Source: Bacteroidales bacterium (GTDB lineage Bacteria > Bacteroidota > Bacteroidia > Bacteroidales > UBA932). From it: DNA of 50,730 nucleotides. The notes beneath the pieces were generated by a model that worked only from the letters and a program-made list of their open reading frames with translations, was not told the origin of the DNA and made no database searches. Made by a program: the position numbers and the translations under genes. The stretch lies in assembly GCA_017550525.1 (NCBI GenBank), contig JAFZOU010000026.1:1-50730 (forward strand). The letters run 5' to 3'. This document shows positions 42,755 through 50,436 of this stretch, one piece after another. How positions within the stretch are numbered: the stretch's first letter is position 1; every line of letters begins with the position of its first letter.

Positions 42755-43389
42755 AAAAACTACTGCTTTCAATCTCTCTTATCACCTGCCTGTCAATAGT
42801 TGCAGCTGCAGGAAATCCTCCCACACGCCATTCGGTGCGCGTGGGCTGGGGAGATATGCTCTTTGAGACGCTGGTTTTCCACGCCAGCGCCCCGGGCACC
42901 TTTGATTCCGCGGCTCTGCCTGCCGAATTCCGCTCTACAGGCAAATTCGGCTACGGATACACCGGCCATATCTTTGCAGACTATATGTATTCCTTCACGG
43001 ATGTCGTAAGCGCCGGCATACAGACGGATTTCGAGGGAATATTCTGGAAAGAGGGCGTGAGGGATGCTTCCGGCAAAATTATCGGGGACCCTACAAAGGT
43101 TAACAACTACAACCTCTCAATCCTCCCTTCCGTGCGGTTCACATATTTCCGCAGTGAATGGGTTGACATCTATTCTGGCCTGTCCTTCGGCCTTCTGATG
43201 GCCTTTGACAACCAGAAGCAGTTTGAGATGGCTCCAGCCTTCAACCTCAACCTGGTTGGTGTAAGAGTTGGTAAGGGGCACTGGAACGGAACCGCAGAAA
43301 TCGGCCTACTGAATGCCTTTAAAAGCGCCAACGATGTATATATGTTTGCCTCCAGGCTATTCTCTGTGGGCGTAAATTATATCTGGTAA
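42751..43389 (+). CDS. Outer-membrane beta-barrel-like protein
   Basis: 212 residues with a Sec signal peptide (MKKLLLSISLITCLSIVAAA). The rest has alternating, aromatic-rich strands (FGYGYTGHIFADYMYSFTDV, SVRFTYFRSEWVDIYSGLSF) and a final NYIW, as expected for an outer-membrane barrel ending in an aromatic residue. The strand count, about eight to ten, is estimated by eye. Its ATG overlaps the permease stop (ATGA), and the hydrolase gene follows within 5 bp. Family not recognised. Confidence 0.7.
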   Translation: MKKLLLSISLITCLSIVAAAGNPPTRHSVRVGWGDMLFETLVFHASAPGTFDSAALPAEFRSTGKFGYGYTGHIFADYMYSFTDVVSAGIQTDFEGIFWKEGVRDASGKIIGDPTKVNNYNLSILPSVRFTYFRSEWVDIYSGLSFGLLMAFDNQKQFEMAPAFNLNLVGVRVGKGHWNGTAEIGLLNAFKSANDVYMFASRLFSVGVNYIW

Positions 43390-43393
43390 GAAG

Positions 43394-44611
43394 ATGATGA
43401 AAAGAATCCCTCTAATACTCCTTGGCCTCGGCCTTCTATGGGCCTGCCATCATCCGGATATAGAGTACGTGGATTTTGACACCTTCCACGTAACATCCAC
43501 AAAGTGCACGGACGTAATCATGCAGGATGGTTCCCTGAACCCGGATATCCTGTTTCTTGAAGATGATGATGAGCCCGACACCAAGGTTGCCAAAACTTCC
43601 GGTGTAGAGATTGCCCGTAACCTCATCGGCACCATGAACAGCAACACGCTGGTCCACATTGCCGGCACATACAAGGGTCATGACGTAGACGGCTCTCCCC
43701 TCACCCTATCCGGAAAAATCCTCCTTCCCCAAAAAGGAGAGATCAAGAATATGATCCTGGTGAGCCACTTCACCATCGGCTCAAATCCCGAGTGCCCCTC
43801 CGAGGCCTTCCCGCTTGAGGGAATCCTTGCCGCCAAGGGCTACGCGGTTGTCATTGCCGACTACATCGGCTTCGGTGTCACCAAGGACCGCATCCACCCC
43901 TACATGCACGTGAAGAGCACCGCAAGGGCAGTTGTGGACATGGGCCTTGCCGTAAAGCCGTACCTTGAGCATATCGGCCGTAAACCCCTCAGTGACAAGG
44001 TTATCCTCTTTGGATATTCCCAGGGCGGTTCCACCACGGTGGGCGTAATGAGGATGATCCAGGAGGAATGCTGGGACACTCTCCCCATCAAGAAGGTGTA
44101 TGCCGGCGCAGGCCCATATGACCTTGCCTCCACCTATGACGTTTCCGTGGAAGAAGACCTTACGGGCATTCCCTGCGCCATTCCCATGATTGTCCAGGGA
44201 GTCAATTACGGAGAGAATCTTGGTCTCGAGATGCAGGACTTCTTCAAGCCAAACCTCCTTGCAAACTACAAGGAATGGATCAATTCCAAGAATTTCACGG
44301 TCCAGCAGATCAATAGATTCATCGGCGCCAAGAGCCTGAGGGACATCATGACCGATGAAGGCCGTGACAAGCGCAATCCCAAAACTGCGAAACTCTACAG
44401 GTCCCTGATGTTCAACTCCGTGCTGGACTTCACCCCCAAGGCGCCCATGTTCATGTTCCACAGCCGTGAGGACAAAACCGTGCCTTTCATCAATTCCGTA
44501 AAGGCCGAGACCTATTTCAAGGGCCAGAATGTGACCTATGACTTTGGTAACTATGGCGCCCATGGCGCAGGCTTTGTCCGTTTCCTGTTCACCGTTAATA
44601 AAGAACTGTAA
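43394..44611 (+). CDS. Alpha/beta hydrolase lipoprotein, secretory-lipase-like
   Basis: 405 residues (start 43394 or the next codon, 43397). Lipobox LWAC after MKRIPLILLGLGL. The nucleophile elbow is FGYSQGGSTTVGVMRM (Ser), the acid is likely in FHSREDKTVPF, and the His in NYGAHGAGFV near the end. KGYAVVIADYIGFGVTKDRI is the oxyanion strand region. The layout resembles fungal/bacterial secretory lipases and esterases. The envelope location and neighbours (barrel, lipoprotein) suggest action on a surface or periplasmic ester; the substrate is unknown. Confidence 0.8.
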   Translation: MMKRIPLILLGLGLLWACHHPDIEYVDFDTFHVTSTKCTDVIMQDGSLNPDILFLEDDDEPDTKVAKTSGVEIARNLIGTMNSNTLVHIAGTYKGHDVDGSPLTLSGKILLPQKGEIKNMILVSHFTIGSNPECPSEAFPLEGILAAKGYAVVIADYIGFGVTKDRIHPYMHVKSTARAVVDMGLAVKPYLEHIGRKPLSDKVILFGYSQGGSTTVGVMRMIQEECWDTLPIKKVYAGAGPYDLASTYDVSVEEDLTGIPCAIPMIVQGVNYGENLGLEMQDFFKPNLLANYKEWINSKNFTVQQINRFIGAKSLRDIMTDEGRDKRNPKTAKLYRSLMFNSVLDFTPKAPMFMFHSREDKTVPFINSVKAETYFKGQNVTYDFGNYGAHGAGFVRFLFTVNKEL

Positions 44612-45432
44612 TGAGATACTTTAATTTACTGATAATTGCCGCCGCAGGACTCATCCTTACCGCCTGCCCCGCCAAACATATGCAACTGTCAGGATTTGAC
44701 ATCCAGGTCTCAAATGTCCATTCCACCAAGGCTAAGGTGGTCATTGTGCCTTCAAATCCAGACGCCTACTACTGCTACGGCAAACTGGACAACGTAAATC
44801 TTACCGATTACTTCAATAAGACCGATCAGGAAAACGCCGCATTTCAGGTGGACTTCTCCAAAGAGCGCTGGGAACTCATCTGCGAGGAAGAAGGCTATGA
44901 GGTCCCCTTCGAGCAGATTTTCTGCTACCAGGGCACACAGGAGATTGATTACACGTACCTTATTCCGGACGCGGACCATAAGATTGTAGTATTCCAGGTA
45001 GACCCCAAGGCAAAGGAGTTTATCGGAACGCCGGTCTCAAAGGTATTCCACACCAATCCCCTGGTAATGTCGGACCTCACTTTCAAGATCGGCCTTGACA
45101 AGGATAAGATTACCATCACCCCCTCAAGCCGTGACAGCTACTGCTTTGACTATAACCTCAAGGAAGACATCCTTGACGAATATGCCGATACAGAGCACTA
45201 TTTCAGGAATCTCGTCAACATGTGGGAAGATTATGGGCTGATTGAGGGTCGCCAGGTACGCGGCCCCGCATCAATCGAGTTCTCATCCTCAGATCCCGCC
45301 ATCCGGGAGGGAGCAAGGTACTCATTTGCAATAAGCGGTTACGAGGATTTTGAAATCAATACCGCCGTAACCACTTTTGACTTTATCTATCACAAGGATA
45401 TCCCCTGTGAAATTGTTAAGGAAGAGCAGTAA
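44611..45432 (+). CDS. Lipoprotein of unknown function
   Basis: 273 residues, lipobox LTAC after MRYFNLLIIAAAGLI. The rest looks like two beta-rich halves with related openings (LSGFDIQVSNVHSTKAKVVI and MSDLTFKIGLDKDKITITPS, each followed by a Tyr-rich YCYG/YCFDYN stretch), suggesting an internal duplication. The start overlaps the hydrolase stop (TAATG). It ends the tyrS run; a terminator lies in the convergent gene beyond. I do not recognise a family. Confidence 0.75.
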   Translation: MRYFNLLIIAAAGLILTACPAKHMQLSGFDIQVSNVHSTKAKVVIVPSNPDAYYCYGKLDNVNLTDYFNKTDQENAAFQVDFSKERWELICEEEGYEVPFEQIFCYQGTQEIDYTYLIPDADHKIVVFQVDPKAKEFIGTPVSKVFHTNPLVMSDLTFKIGLDKDKITITPSSRDSYCFDYNLKEDILDEYADTEHYFRNLVNMWEDYGLIEGRQVRGPASIEFSSSDPAIREGARYSFAISGYEDFEINTAVTTFDFIYHKDIPCEIVKEEQ

Positions 45433-45440
45433 GGTTTCTC

Positions 45441-46793
45441 CTACTCTTCAGGCGCAAACATAGGATCCCATGCCGGCAGAAGGACCGGCTTCTGAGACAT
45501 CATCGAGAGTACGTCCCCGGGGACGTACTTTTTTTCTACCACAAGGCGGAACATGTAGTTATCGAACCATTCGTCCGTCATAATGATGTTTCCCTTATAG
45601 CCGCTGGTTTCGCCCCAACTGTTTTCCACCATCCACTTCACGGGCTTTCCGTCCTTGATATCCACGGCAATGAGGGTCATGGCGTGGGTGGAGCCACTGG
45701 CGTGAGTAAGGATCCTGTCGCACTTATCCATGCCGTAATTCACGCCAAGGAGGGACTGGTAGTCGAAGTTTTCAATATCGGCCACACCCTTATTCCTGTC
45801 AAGGAATTTTGCAACGTCGCAGGAGAAATAGAGGGCGGTGCTATCCTTGATGGAGGCAATTGCCATTTCCTTGATGCGGTCCATGGGAAGGTTCACGTAA
45901 ACCCAGTTCTGGCCGTCGTAGACGTGACGGTCATAGTCTATCTCATATACCTTGCCGTACTCCAGGGTGGGATTGTTCATCACCATTACGTAGTTGTTCT
46001 CAAGGTCCTGCCCAAGATACTGCTGATAGAACTCCTGAGGGGTGTAGGTTTTGCCGTCCTTACGCCAGGTGAACTCCTTTGGAGGAACGCCAAGGCAGAG
46101 AGCCAGAACGCGGTAGACATCCTTGAGGATTCCCACCTTGAGGGCCTGGACCTCCTTTTCCTTTGCAGCGCGGAGTTTGAGGCCGCCTTCCCTCAGGATG
46201 AGGCTCAGCTGGGTGCGCATGGCCGATGTATTGTTGGCCGAATAAGTCTCCGGCATAGCCTCTGAAGGCACTACACCGTACTTCATGATTAGGTTGCTCA
46301 CGCCCGTGAACTGGCCGCCGTCACCAATGGGATGGGAGAACAGCCAGTCTACCTTGCGGTCTTCCATAGGAAGTTTCCTGGTGTCAATGACGCCTTGGAG
46401 GAAAAGGTTTGACTTTTCCAGCTGGTCATAAAAGAAGAGGTAGTTCTGGGAGAAAGTGAACTCATCCAGGTTATGGCGTGCCATCATCTGGGCCCTCAGG
46501 ACATTGAGGCCGGTGAAAAGCCAGCAACGCCCGGAAGATTTCTGGTCCGTACGGCCATTTGTCTTCACCTCATATGAAAAATTGGTATCCGGCATCACGG
46601 ATTTATCGGCCGATGCCGCCAGGAGAGCCATAGACGTGTTATTGAGGGCGTTACGGATGGCTTTGTCTGCGGCATTGCCTTCGAAAGAGGCGTTAAGGTC
46701 TTTCAAGATATCGGCCGAAATGCCTCCGGCCTTGTTTTGGGCCGATGCCGCGATGGAAAGTAGCATCAGCGCTAAAGCAAAGGTCTTTTTCAT
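45441..46793 (-). CDS. Secreted C1-family peptidase (aminopeptidase C / bleomycin hydrolase type)
   Basis: 450 residues with a Sec signal peptide (MKKTFALALMLLSIAASAQ). Typical PepC sequence surrounds the catalytic Cys (KSSGRCWLFTGLNVLRAQMM), the His (GSTHAMTLIAVD) and Asn (MVENSWGE), with LIMKYGVVPSEAMPET and the C-terminal arm. Bacterial PepC is normally cytosolic; the signal peptide here implies export. It is 2 bp from kbl and probably co-transcribed with it. A paralogue of 388 residues lies at 4422-5588. Confidence 0.9.
   Translation of the reverse strand: MKKTFALALMLLSIAASAQNKAGGISADILKDLNASFEGNAADKAIRNALNNTSMALLAASADKSVMPDTNFSYEVKTNGRTDQKSSGRCWLFTGLNVLRAQMMARHNLDEFTFSQNYLFFYDQLEKSNLFLQGVIDTRKLPMEDRKVDWLFSHPIGDGGQFTGVSNLIMKYGVVPSEAMPETYSANNTSAMRTQLSLILREGGLKLRAAKEKEVQALKVGILKDVYRVLALCLGVPPKEFTWRKDGKTYTPQEFYQQYLGQDLENNYVMVMNNPTLEYGKVYEIDYDRHVYDGQNWVYVNLPMDRIKEMAIASIKDSTALYFSCDVAKFLDRNKGVADIENFDYQSLLGVNYGMDKCDRILTHASGSTHAMTLIAVDIKDGKPVKWMVENSWGETSGYKGNIIMTDEWFDNYMFRLVVEKKYVPGDVLSMMSQKPVLLPAWDPMFAPEE
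45508..45536 (+). terminator. Terminator of the tyrS operon inside the C1 peptidase coding region
   Basis: AGTACGTCC and GGACGTACT, perfect 9-bp arms with CCGG loop, then a run of seven or more T. It lies 75 bp past the last plus-strand stop, in the antisense of the convergent gene. Confidence 0.6.
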
Positions 46794-46795
46794 AA

Positions 46796-47986
46796 TTACT
46801 TAATTACTCCAAGTTCTTTTCCAACTTTGATGAAGGCCGATATTGCCTTATCCAGGTGCTCTTTCTCATGTGCAGCGCTTAGCTGGACGCGGATGCGGGC
46901 CTGGCCCTTGGGCACCACGGGATAATAGAAGCCGGTGACAAAGATGCCTTCCTTAGCCATTGCGGCTGCGAATTTCTGGGACAGAGGGGCGTCGTAGAGC
47001 ATTACGGCGCAGATTGCGCTCTGGGTGGGCTTGATGTCAAATCCGGCGGCAAGCATCTTCTCACGGAAATACACCACGTTCTCAATCAGTTTATCGTGGA
47101 GGGCATTGCTTTCCTTGAGGATCTTGAAGGTCTCTATTCCGGCGCCAGCTATCATGGGCGGGATGGAATTTGAGAACAGGTACGGGCGGCTACGCTGCCT
47201 GAGCATATCTATGATTTCCTTTCGGCCGGTTGTAAAGCCGCCCACTGCGCCACCGAAGGCCTTTCCAAGTGTGCCGGTGAAGATGTCTATGCGGCCGTAG
47301 CAGTTAAACTGCTCTGCAACTCCGTGGCCGGTGGGGCCAACAACGCCGGCGCTGTGGCTTTCGTCCACCATCACAAGGGCGTCATACTTTTCTGCGAGGT
47401 CACAGATCTTGTCCATAGGGGCCACATTGCCGTCCATGGAGAACACGCCGTCAGTGACAATGATCCTGTGGCGACAGGCCTGGGCTTCCTGAAGCTTTGC
47501 CTCAAGATCCTGCATATCGGCATTGGCGTAACGGAAACGCTGGGCCTTGCAAAGACGCACGCCGTCAATGATTGAGGCATGATTCAGGGAGTCTGAAATG
47601 ATGGCGTCTTCCGGGCCGAAGAGGGGCTCGAACACGCCGCCGTTGGCATCAAAGCAAGCGGCATAGAGGATGGTGTCCTCCGTCTTGAAATACTCCGAGA
47701 CGGCCTTTTCAAGTTCCTTGTGGATGTCCTGGGTGCCGCAGATGAAACGTACGGAAGACATGCCGTAGCCGCGGCTTTCCATGGCTTTTTTGGCGGCCTC
47801 CGCAAGACGGGGGTTATCGGCCAGGCCAAGATAGTTGTTGGCGCAGAAGTTAAGCGCCTTGCTGCCGTCCTGAAGAGTGATTTCCGCGCTCTGGGGGCTG
47901 GCTATATTTCTTTCATTCTTGTAAAGTCCTGCATCCTTGATGGCCTGAAGCTCATCCTGAAGGTATTTTTGAAATTTTCCGTACAT
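46796..47986 (-). CDS. kbl: Glycine C-acetyltransferase (2-amino-3-ketobutyrate CoA ligase)
   Basis: 396 residues, PLP fold type I. The PLP lysine is in FTGTLGKAFGGAVGGF, with the Asp of the cofactor site in VMVDESHSAGVVG, and NYLGLADNPRLAEAAKKAME, FICGTQDIHKELE and HASIIDGVRLCKA as family landmarks that separate KBL from 8-amino-7-oxononanoate synthase. It splits 2-amino-3-ketobutyrate with CoA into glycine and acetyl-CoA. The tdh gene is divergent, 92 bp away. Confidence 0.93.
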   Translation of the reverse strand: MYGKFQKYLQDELQAIKDAGLYKNERNIASPQSAEITLQDGSKALNFCANNYLGLADNPRLAEAAKKAMESRGYGMSSVRFICGTQDIHKELEKAVSEYFKTEDTILYAACFDANGGVFEPLFGPEDAIISDSLNHASIIDGVRLCKAQRFRYANADMQDLEAKLQEAQACRHRIIVTDGVFSMDGNVAPMDKICDLAEKYDALVMVDESHSAGVVGPTGHGVAEQFNCYGRIDIFTGTLGKAFGGAVGGFTTGRKEIIDMLRQRSRPYLFSNSIPPMIAGAGIETFKILKESNALHDKLIENVVYFREKMLAAGFDIKPTQSAICAVMLYDAPLSQKFAAAMAKEGIFVTGFYYPVVPKGQARIRVQLSAAHEKEHLDKAISAFIKVGKELGVIK

Positions 47987-48010
47987 AATTAAGAAATGGT
48001 TTTATGCTTT

Positions 48011-48018
48011 CAAATTTA
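48011..48018 (-). promoter_or_regulatory. Promoter -7 element TAAATTTG (minus) for kbl
   Basis: TAnnTTTG 24 nt before the ATG at 47986; divergent from the tdh element at 48052. Confidence 0.55.
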
Positions 48019-48051
48019 ACTCTTTTATGTTGAAATTCCACCAAAATTGAA

Positions 48052-48059
48052 TAAATTTG
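48052..48059 (+). promoter_or_regulatory. Promoter -7 element TAAATTTG for tdh
   Basis: TAnnTTTG 19 nt before the tdh ATG at 48079. Confidence 0.55.
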
Positions 48060-48078
48060 TACAATCTTTAAGCAGAAT

Positions 48079-49032
48079 ATGAAAAACGTACTTGTCATAG
48101 GCTCAACCGGCCAGATTGGCTCAGAGCTCACAATGAAGATAAGGAGGGAGATTCCAGATTCAACGGTAGTTGCCGGTTACATTCCGGGCGCAGAGCCAAA
48201 GGGCGTACTCCTTGAAAGCGGGCCTTCAGAGATTGCCGATGTCCGTGACGCTGCCGGCCTTGCCGCCATTGTGGACAAGTATCAGATAGACACCATCTAC
48301 AACCTTGCAGCGCTGCTTTCCGCCGTCGCAGAACGTAAGCCCCTCCTTGCCTGGGACATCCAGATGAACGGCCTTCTCAACATCCTAGAGATAGCCCGTG
48401 AGAAGGGCTGCGCAGTGTTTACGCCCTCTTCCATCGGCTCTTTCGGCCCTGAAACCCCTCACGTGGGCACTCCCCAGGACACAATCCAGCGTCCCCGCTC
48501 AATGTATGGCGTCACCAAGGTTGCAACGGAACTTCTTTCAGACTATTATTTCCACAAATACGGCGTAGACACTCGTTCCGTGCGCTTCCCGGGCCTTATT
48601 TCCTATACCACCCTTCCCGGCGGCGGCACCACGGATTATGCTGTAGAAGTGTATTATTCGGCCGTAAAGGGAGAGGAATTCGTATGCCCCATCGCTCCCG
48701 GAACCTTTATGGATATGATGTATATGCCGGATGCCCTTCACGCCGCAATCCAACTTATGGAAGCGGATCCTTCGCGCCTGAAGCACCGCAATTCCTTCAA
48801 CATTGCATCAATGAGTTTTGAGCCGGAACAGCTCTTTGCCAAGATCCGCGAGTACATCCCCGGCCTCAAGGTCCGCTATGAGGTAGACCCCGTGCGTCAG
48901 GCTATCGCCACATCCTGGCCGGATTCAATGGACGATTCCTGCGCCCGCGAGGAATGGGACTGGAAACCCACCTTCACCCTTGATCAGATGACGGTGGATA
49001 TGATAGAAAACCTCCGTAAGCGGCTTCTGTAG
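48079..49032 (+). CDS. tdh: L-threonine 3-dehydrogenase, short-chain (epimerase-like) type
   Basis: 317 residues of the extended SDR fold. The NAD loop is VLVIGSTGQIGSELTM, with YNLAALLSAVAERKP, PSSIGSFGP (Ser) and the catalytic YGVTK (Tyr and Lys). SVRFPGLISYTTLPGGGTTD and the PGTFMDMMYMPDAL block are typical of SDR-type threonine dehydrogenases rather than sugar epimerases. It oxidises threonine to 2-amino-3-ketobutyrate, the substrate of the divergent kbl gene product. Confidence 0.9.
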   Translation: MKNVLVIGSTGQIGSELTMKIRREIPDSTVVAGYIPGAEPKGVLLESGPSEIADVRDAAGLAAIVDKYQIDTIYNLAALLSAVAERKPLLAWDIQMNGLLNILEIAREKGCAVFTPSSIGSFGPETPHVGTPQDTIQRPRSMYGVTKVATELLSDYYFHKYGVDTRSVRFPGLISYTTLPGGGTTDYAVEVYYSAVKGEEFVCPIAPGTFMDMMYMPDALHAAIQLMEADPSRLKHRNSFNIASMSFEPEQLFAKIREYIPGLKVRYEVDPVRQAIATSWPDSMDDSCAREEWDWKPTFTLDQMTVDMIENLRKRLL

Positions 49033-49040
49033 CTATTTTC

Positions 49041-49076
49041 ATGGATATCAAAGATTTTACTTATCTTTGTATCCAT
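49041..49076. promoter_or_regulatory. Inverted repeat overlapping promoter and start codon
   Basis: Arms 49041-49055 and 49063-49076 pair with one extra base on the left. The right arm contains the promoter -7 element (49062-49069) and the first two bases of the ATG at 49075. It could be an operator or an RNA structure. Confidence 0.45.
49062..49069 (+). promoter_or_regulatory. Promoter -7 element TATCTTTG for DUF1295 gene
   Basis: TAnnTTTG ending 5 nt before the ATG at 49075. Confidence 0.6.
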
Positions 49077-50025
49077 GAAAAAGATGAATATCCCCCTGAT
49101 TGCCGCTTTGCTCGGCCTATCACTCATCGTGTGCCCCCTCCTTTATATATATGTAGGGCCCGCACTGGACGATCTACAACTATCCACCTTCAAGACTCTT
49201 GGCATCATTGCCGGGTGCAGCGCAGCTTTCTGTTTTATTGTAGGTGAACTCACCAGAAACAATTCCCAGATGGACAAAATCTGGAGTATTCTGCCTGCTG
49301 TATACACATGGGTAATTGCCGCAAACGGCGGTTTCAGCGCCCGTCTCATCGTGATGGCTGTCCTTGCCACCCTCTGGGGAGCCCGCCTCACCTTCAATTT
49401 TGCCCGTAAAGGCGCGTATCGCTGGAAATTCTGGGAAGGCGAAGAAGATTACCGCTGGGGAGTCCTCCGCGAAGGCCCTTTCTTCAACGGCAACCGCTGG
49501 GGCTGGATGCTCTTTGACCTTTTCTTCATCTCCATATACCAGAACGCCCTGGTCCTTATGACCACCTTCCCCGCCCTGGTAAGCATGAATTCCACCGTTC
49601 CGTTCGGTATTGTAGATATTATTGCGGCAGTTCTCACATTTGGATTCATCGCCTGGGAAACTGTGGCCGATGAACAGCAGTGGGCTTTCCAAACCAGGAA
49701 ATGGGCTATGATCAAGGCCGGTCAAAAACTAGAAGACCTCCCGGAGCCATACAACCTTGGCTTTAACACTCAGGGTCTGTGGGCTCGCAGCCGTCACCCC
49801 AACTATCTTGGAGAACAGGCAATCTGGATTGGCTTCTACATTTTCTCCATTGGTGCAGGTATCGGTATTTTCAACTGGAGCATTATCGGCTGCCTGCTTC
49901 TTGTAGTGATGTTCCTTGGCAGTTCTTCGCTTGCAGAGGAGATCAGCGGCGGCAAGTATCCGCTCTACGAATCATACTGCAGCCAGGTGCCAAGATTCTT
50001 CCCCGGCAAACGTTTTCACAGGTAA
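49075..50025 (+). CDS. DUF1295 / steroid 5-alpha-reductase-like membrane protein
   Basis: 316 residues with about seven membrane segments. The C-terminal block WARSRHPNYLGEQAIWIGFY is the signature shared by 5-alpha-reductase-like, isoprenylcysteine methyltransferase-like and NnrU families; DIIAAVLTFGFIAWETVADE, QQWAF and the final YLGE-type sequences place it in DUF1295. The real substrate is unknown; a lipid or isoprenoid reductase is plausible. It is a single gene with its own promoter and terminator. Confidence 0.85.
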   Translation: MKKMNIPLIAALLGLSLIVCPLLYIYVGPALDDLQLSTFKTLGIIAGCSAAFCFIVGELTRNNSQMDKIWSILPAVYTWVIAANGGFSARLIVMAVLATLWGARLTFNFARKGAYRWKFWEGEEDYRWGVLREGPFFNGNRWGWMLFDLFFISIYQNALVLMTTFPALVSMNSTVPFGIVDIIAAVLTFGFIAWETVADEQQWAFQTRKWAMIKAGQKLEDLPEPYNLGFNTQGLWARSRHPNYLGEQAIWIGFYIFSIGAGIGIFNWSIIGCLLLVVMFLGSSSLAEEISGGKYPLYESYCSQVPRFFPGKRFHR

Positions 50026-50062
50026 TATTTCTATTTGAAATTACCAAAATATCTCAAAGTTA

Positions 50063-50100
50063 CGGATTGTAAGCGTTTGCTTACAATCCGCTTTTAATTT
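50063..50100 (+). terminator. Rho-independent terminator
   Basis: A perfect 12-bp stem (50063-50074 with 50079-50090), GTTT loop, then CTTTTAATTT, 37 bp past the DUF1295 stop. Confidence 0.8.
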
Positions 50101-50284
50101 GAAACAGGCCAATTATTTCGCACTGTTTCGTTATTTCATAAGTTGCTGACTCTCAACACTAAAATACCCTATAACAATTTGGCGCATATCAGTTGGTTTC
50201 GAAAGTTCTCAAAATTTTTTCTCGCTGATTATCAATGCGTTACGTATATTTTGAAAAAATTTTGTAAAAAATCTTTTGAAAAAA

Positions 50285-50315
50285 TTTGCAAATCAAAAAA
50301 TTTGCAGTACCTTTG
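50285..50315 (+). promoter_or_regulatory. Strong promoter: TTTG, 19 bp, TACCTTTG
   Basis: A complete Bacteroidota promoter with the -33 TTG element (50286-50288) and the -7 element TACCTTTG (50308-50315) at 19 bp spacing, preceded by over 100 bp of A+T-rich sequence. No coding start follows. Confidence 0.65.
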
Positions 50316-50319
50316 TATC

Positions 50320-50436
50320 CGGATTGAGGAAGTGAGGTTCTCTCAGCGGAATCAATCTATTGGTTATTAGTTTTAGTGTTATTAATTATGTGGTTAGTAG
50401 AGCGTCCGCCTGTGAAGGCCGACGTTTCTTTTTTTA
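50320..50436 (+). ncRNA. Candidate small RNA between promoter and terminator
   Basis: Begins just after the promoter at 50285-50315 and ends in a hairpin (50403-50411 with 50416-50424, one mismatch, GTGA loop) with the tail TTTCTTTTTTT. About 110 nt, rich in T, A and G in the middle, with no plausible reading frame of its own (the open frame 50143-50370 starts upstream of the promoter). The 3' end resembles the orphan hairpin at 18026-18076. I do not recognise an RNA family; the remote alternative is an attenuated leader of something past the edge. Confidence 0.4.

Noticed and set aside
43781-44563. 260-codon minus-strand open frame
   Set aside because: Antisense to the hydrolase lipoprotein, which has a full catalytic triad.
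50143-50370. 75-codon plus-strand open frame
   Set aside because: Lies across the A+T-rich promoter region at 50285-50315 and has poly-Lys/Phe composition typical of noncoding A+T-rich DNA.
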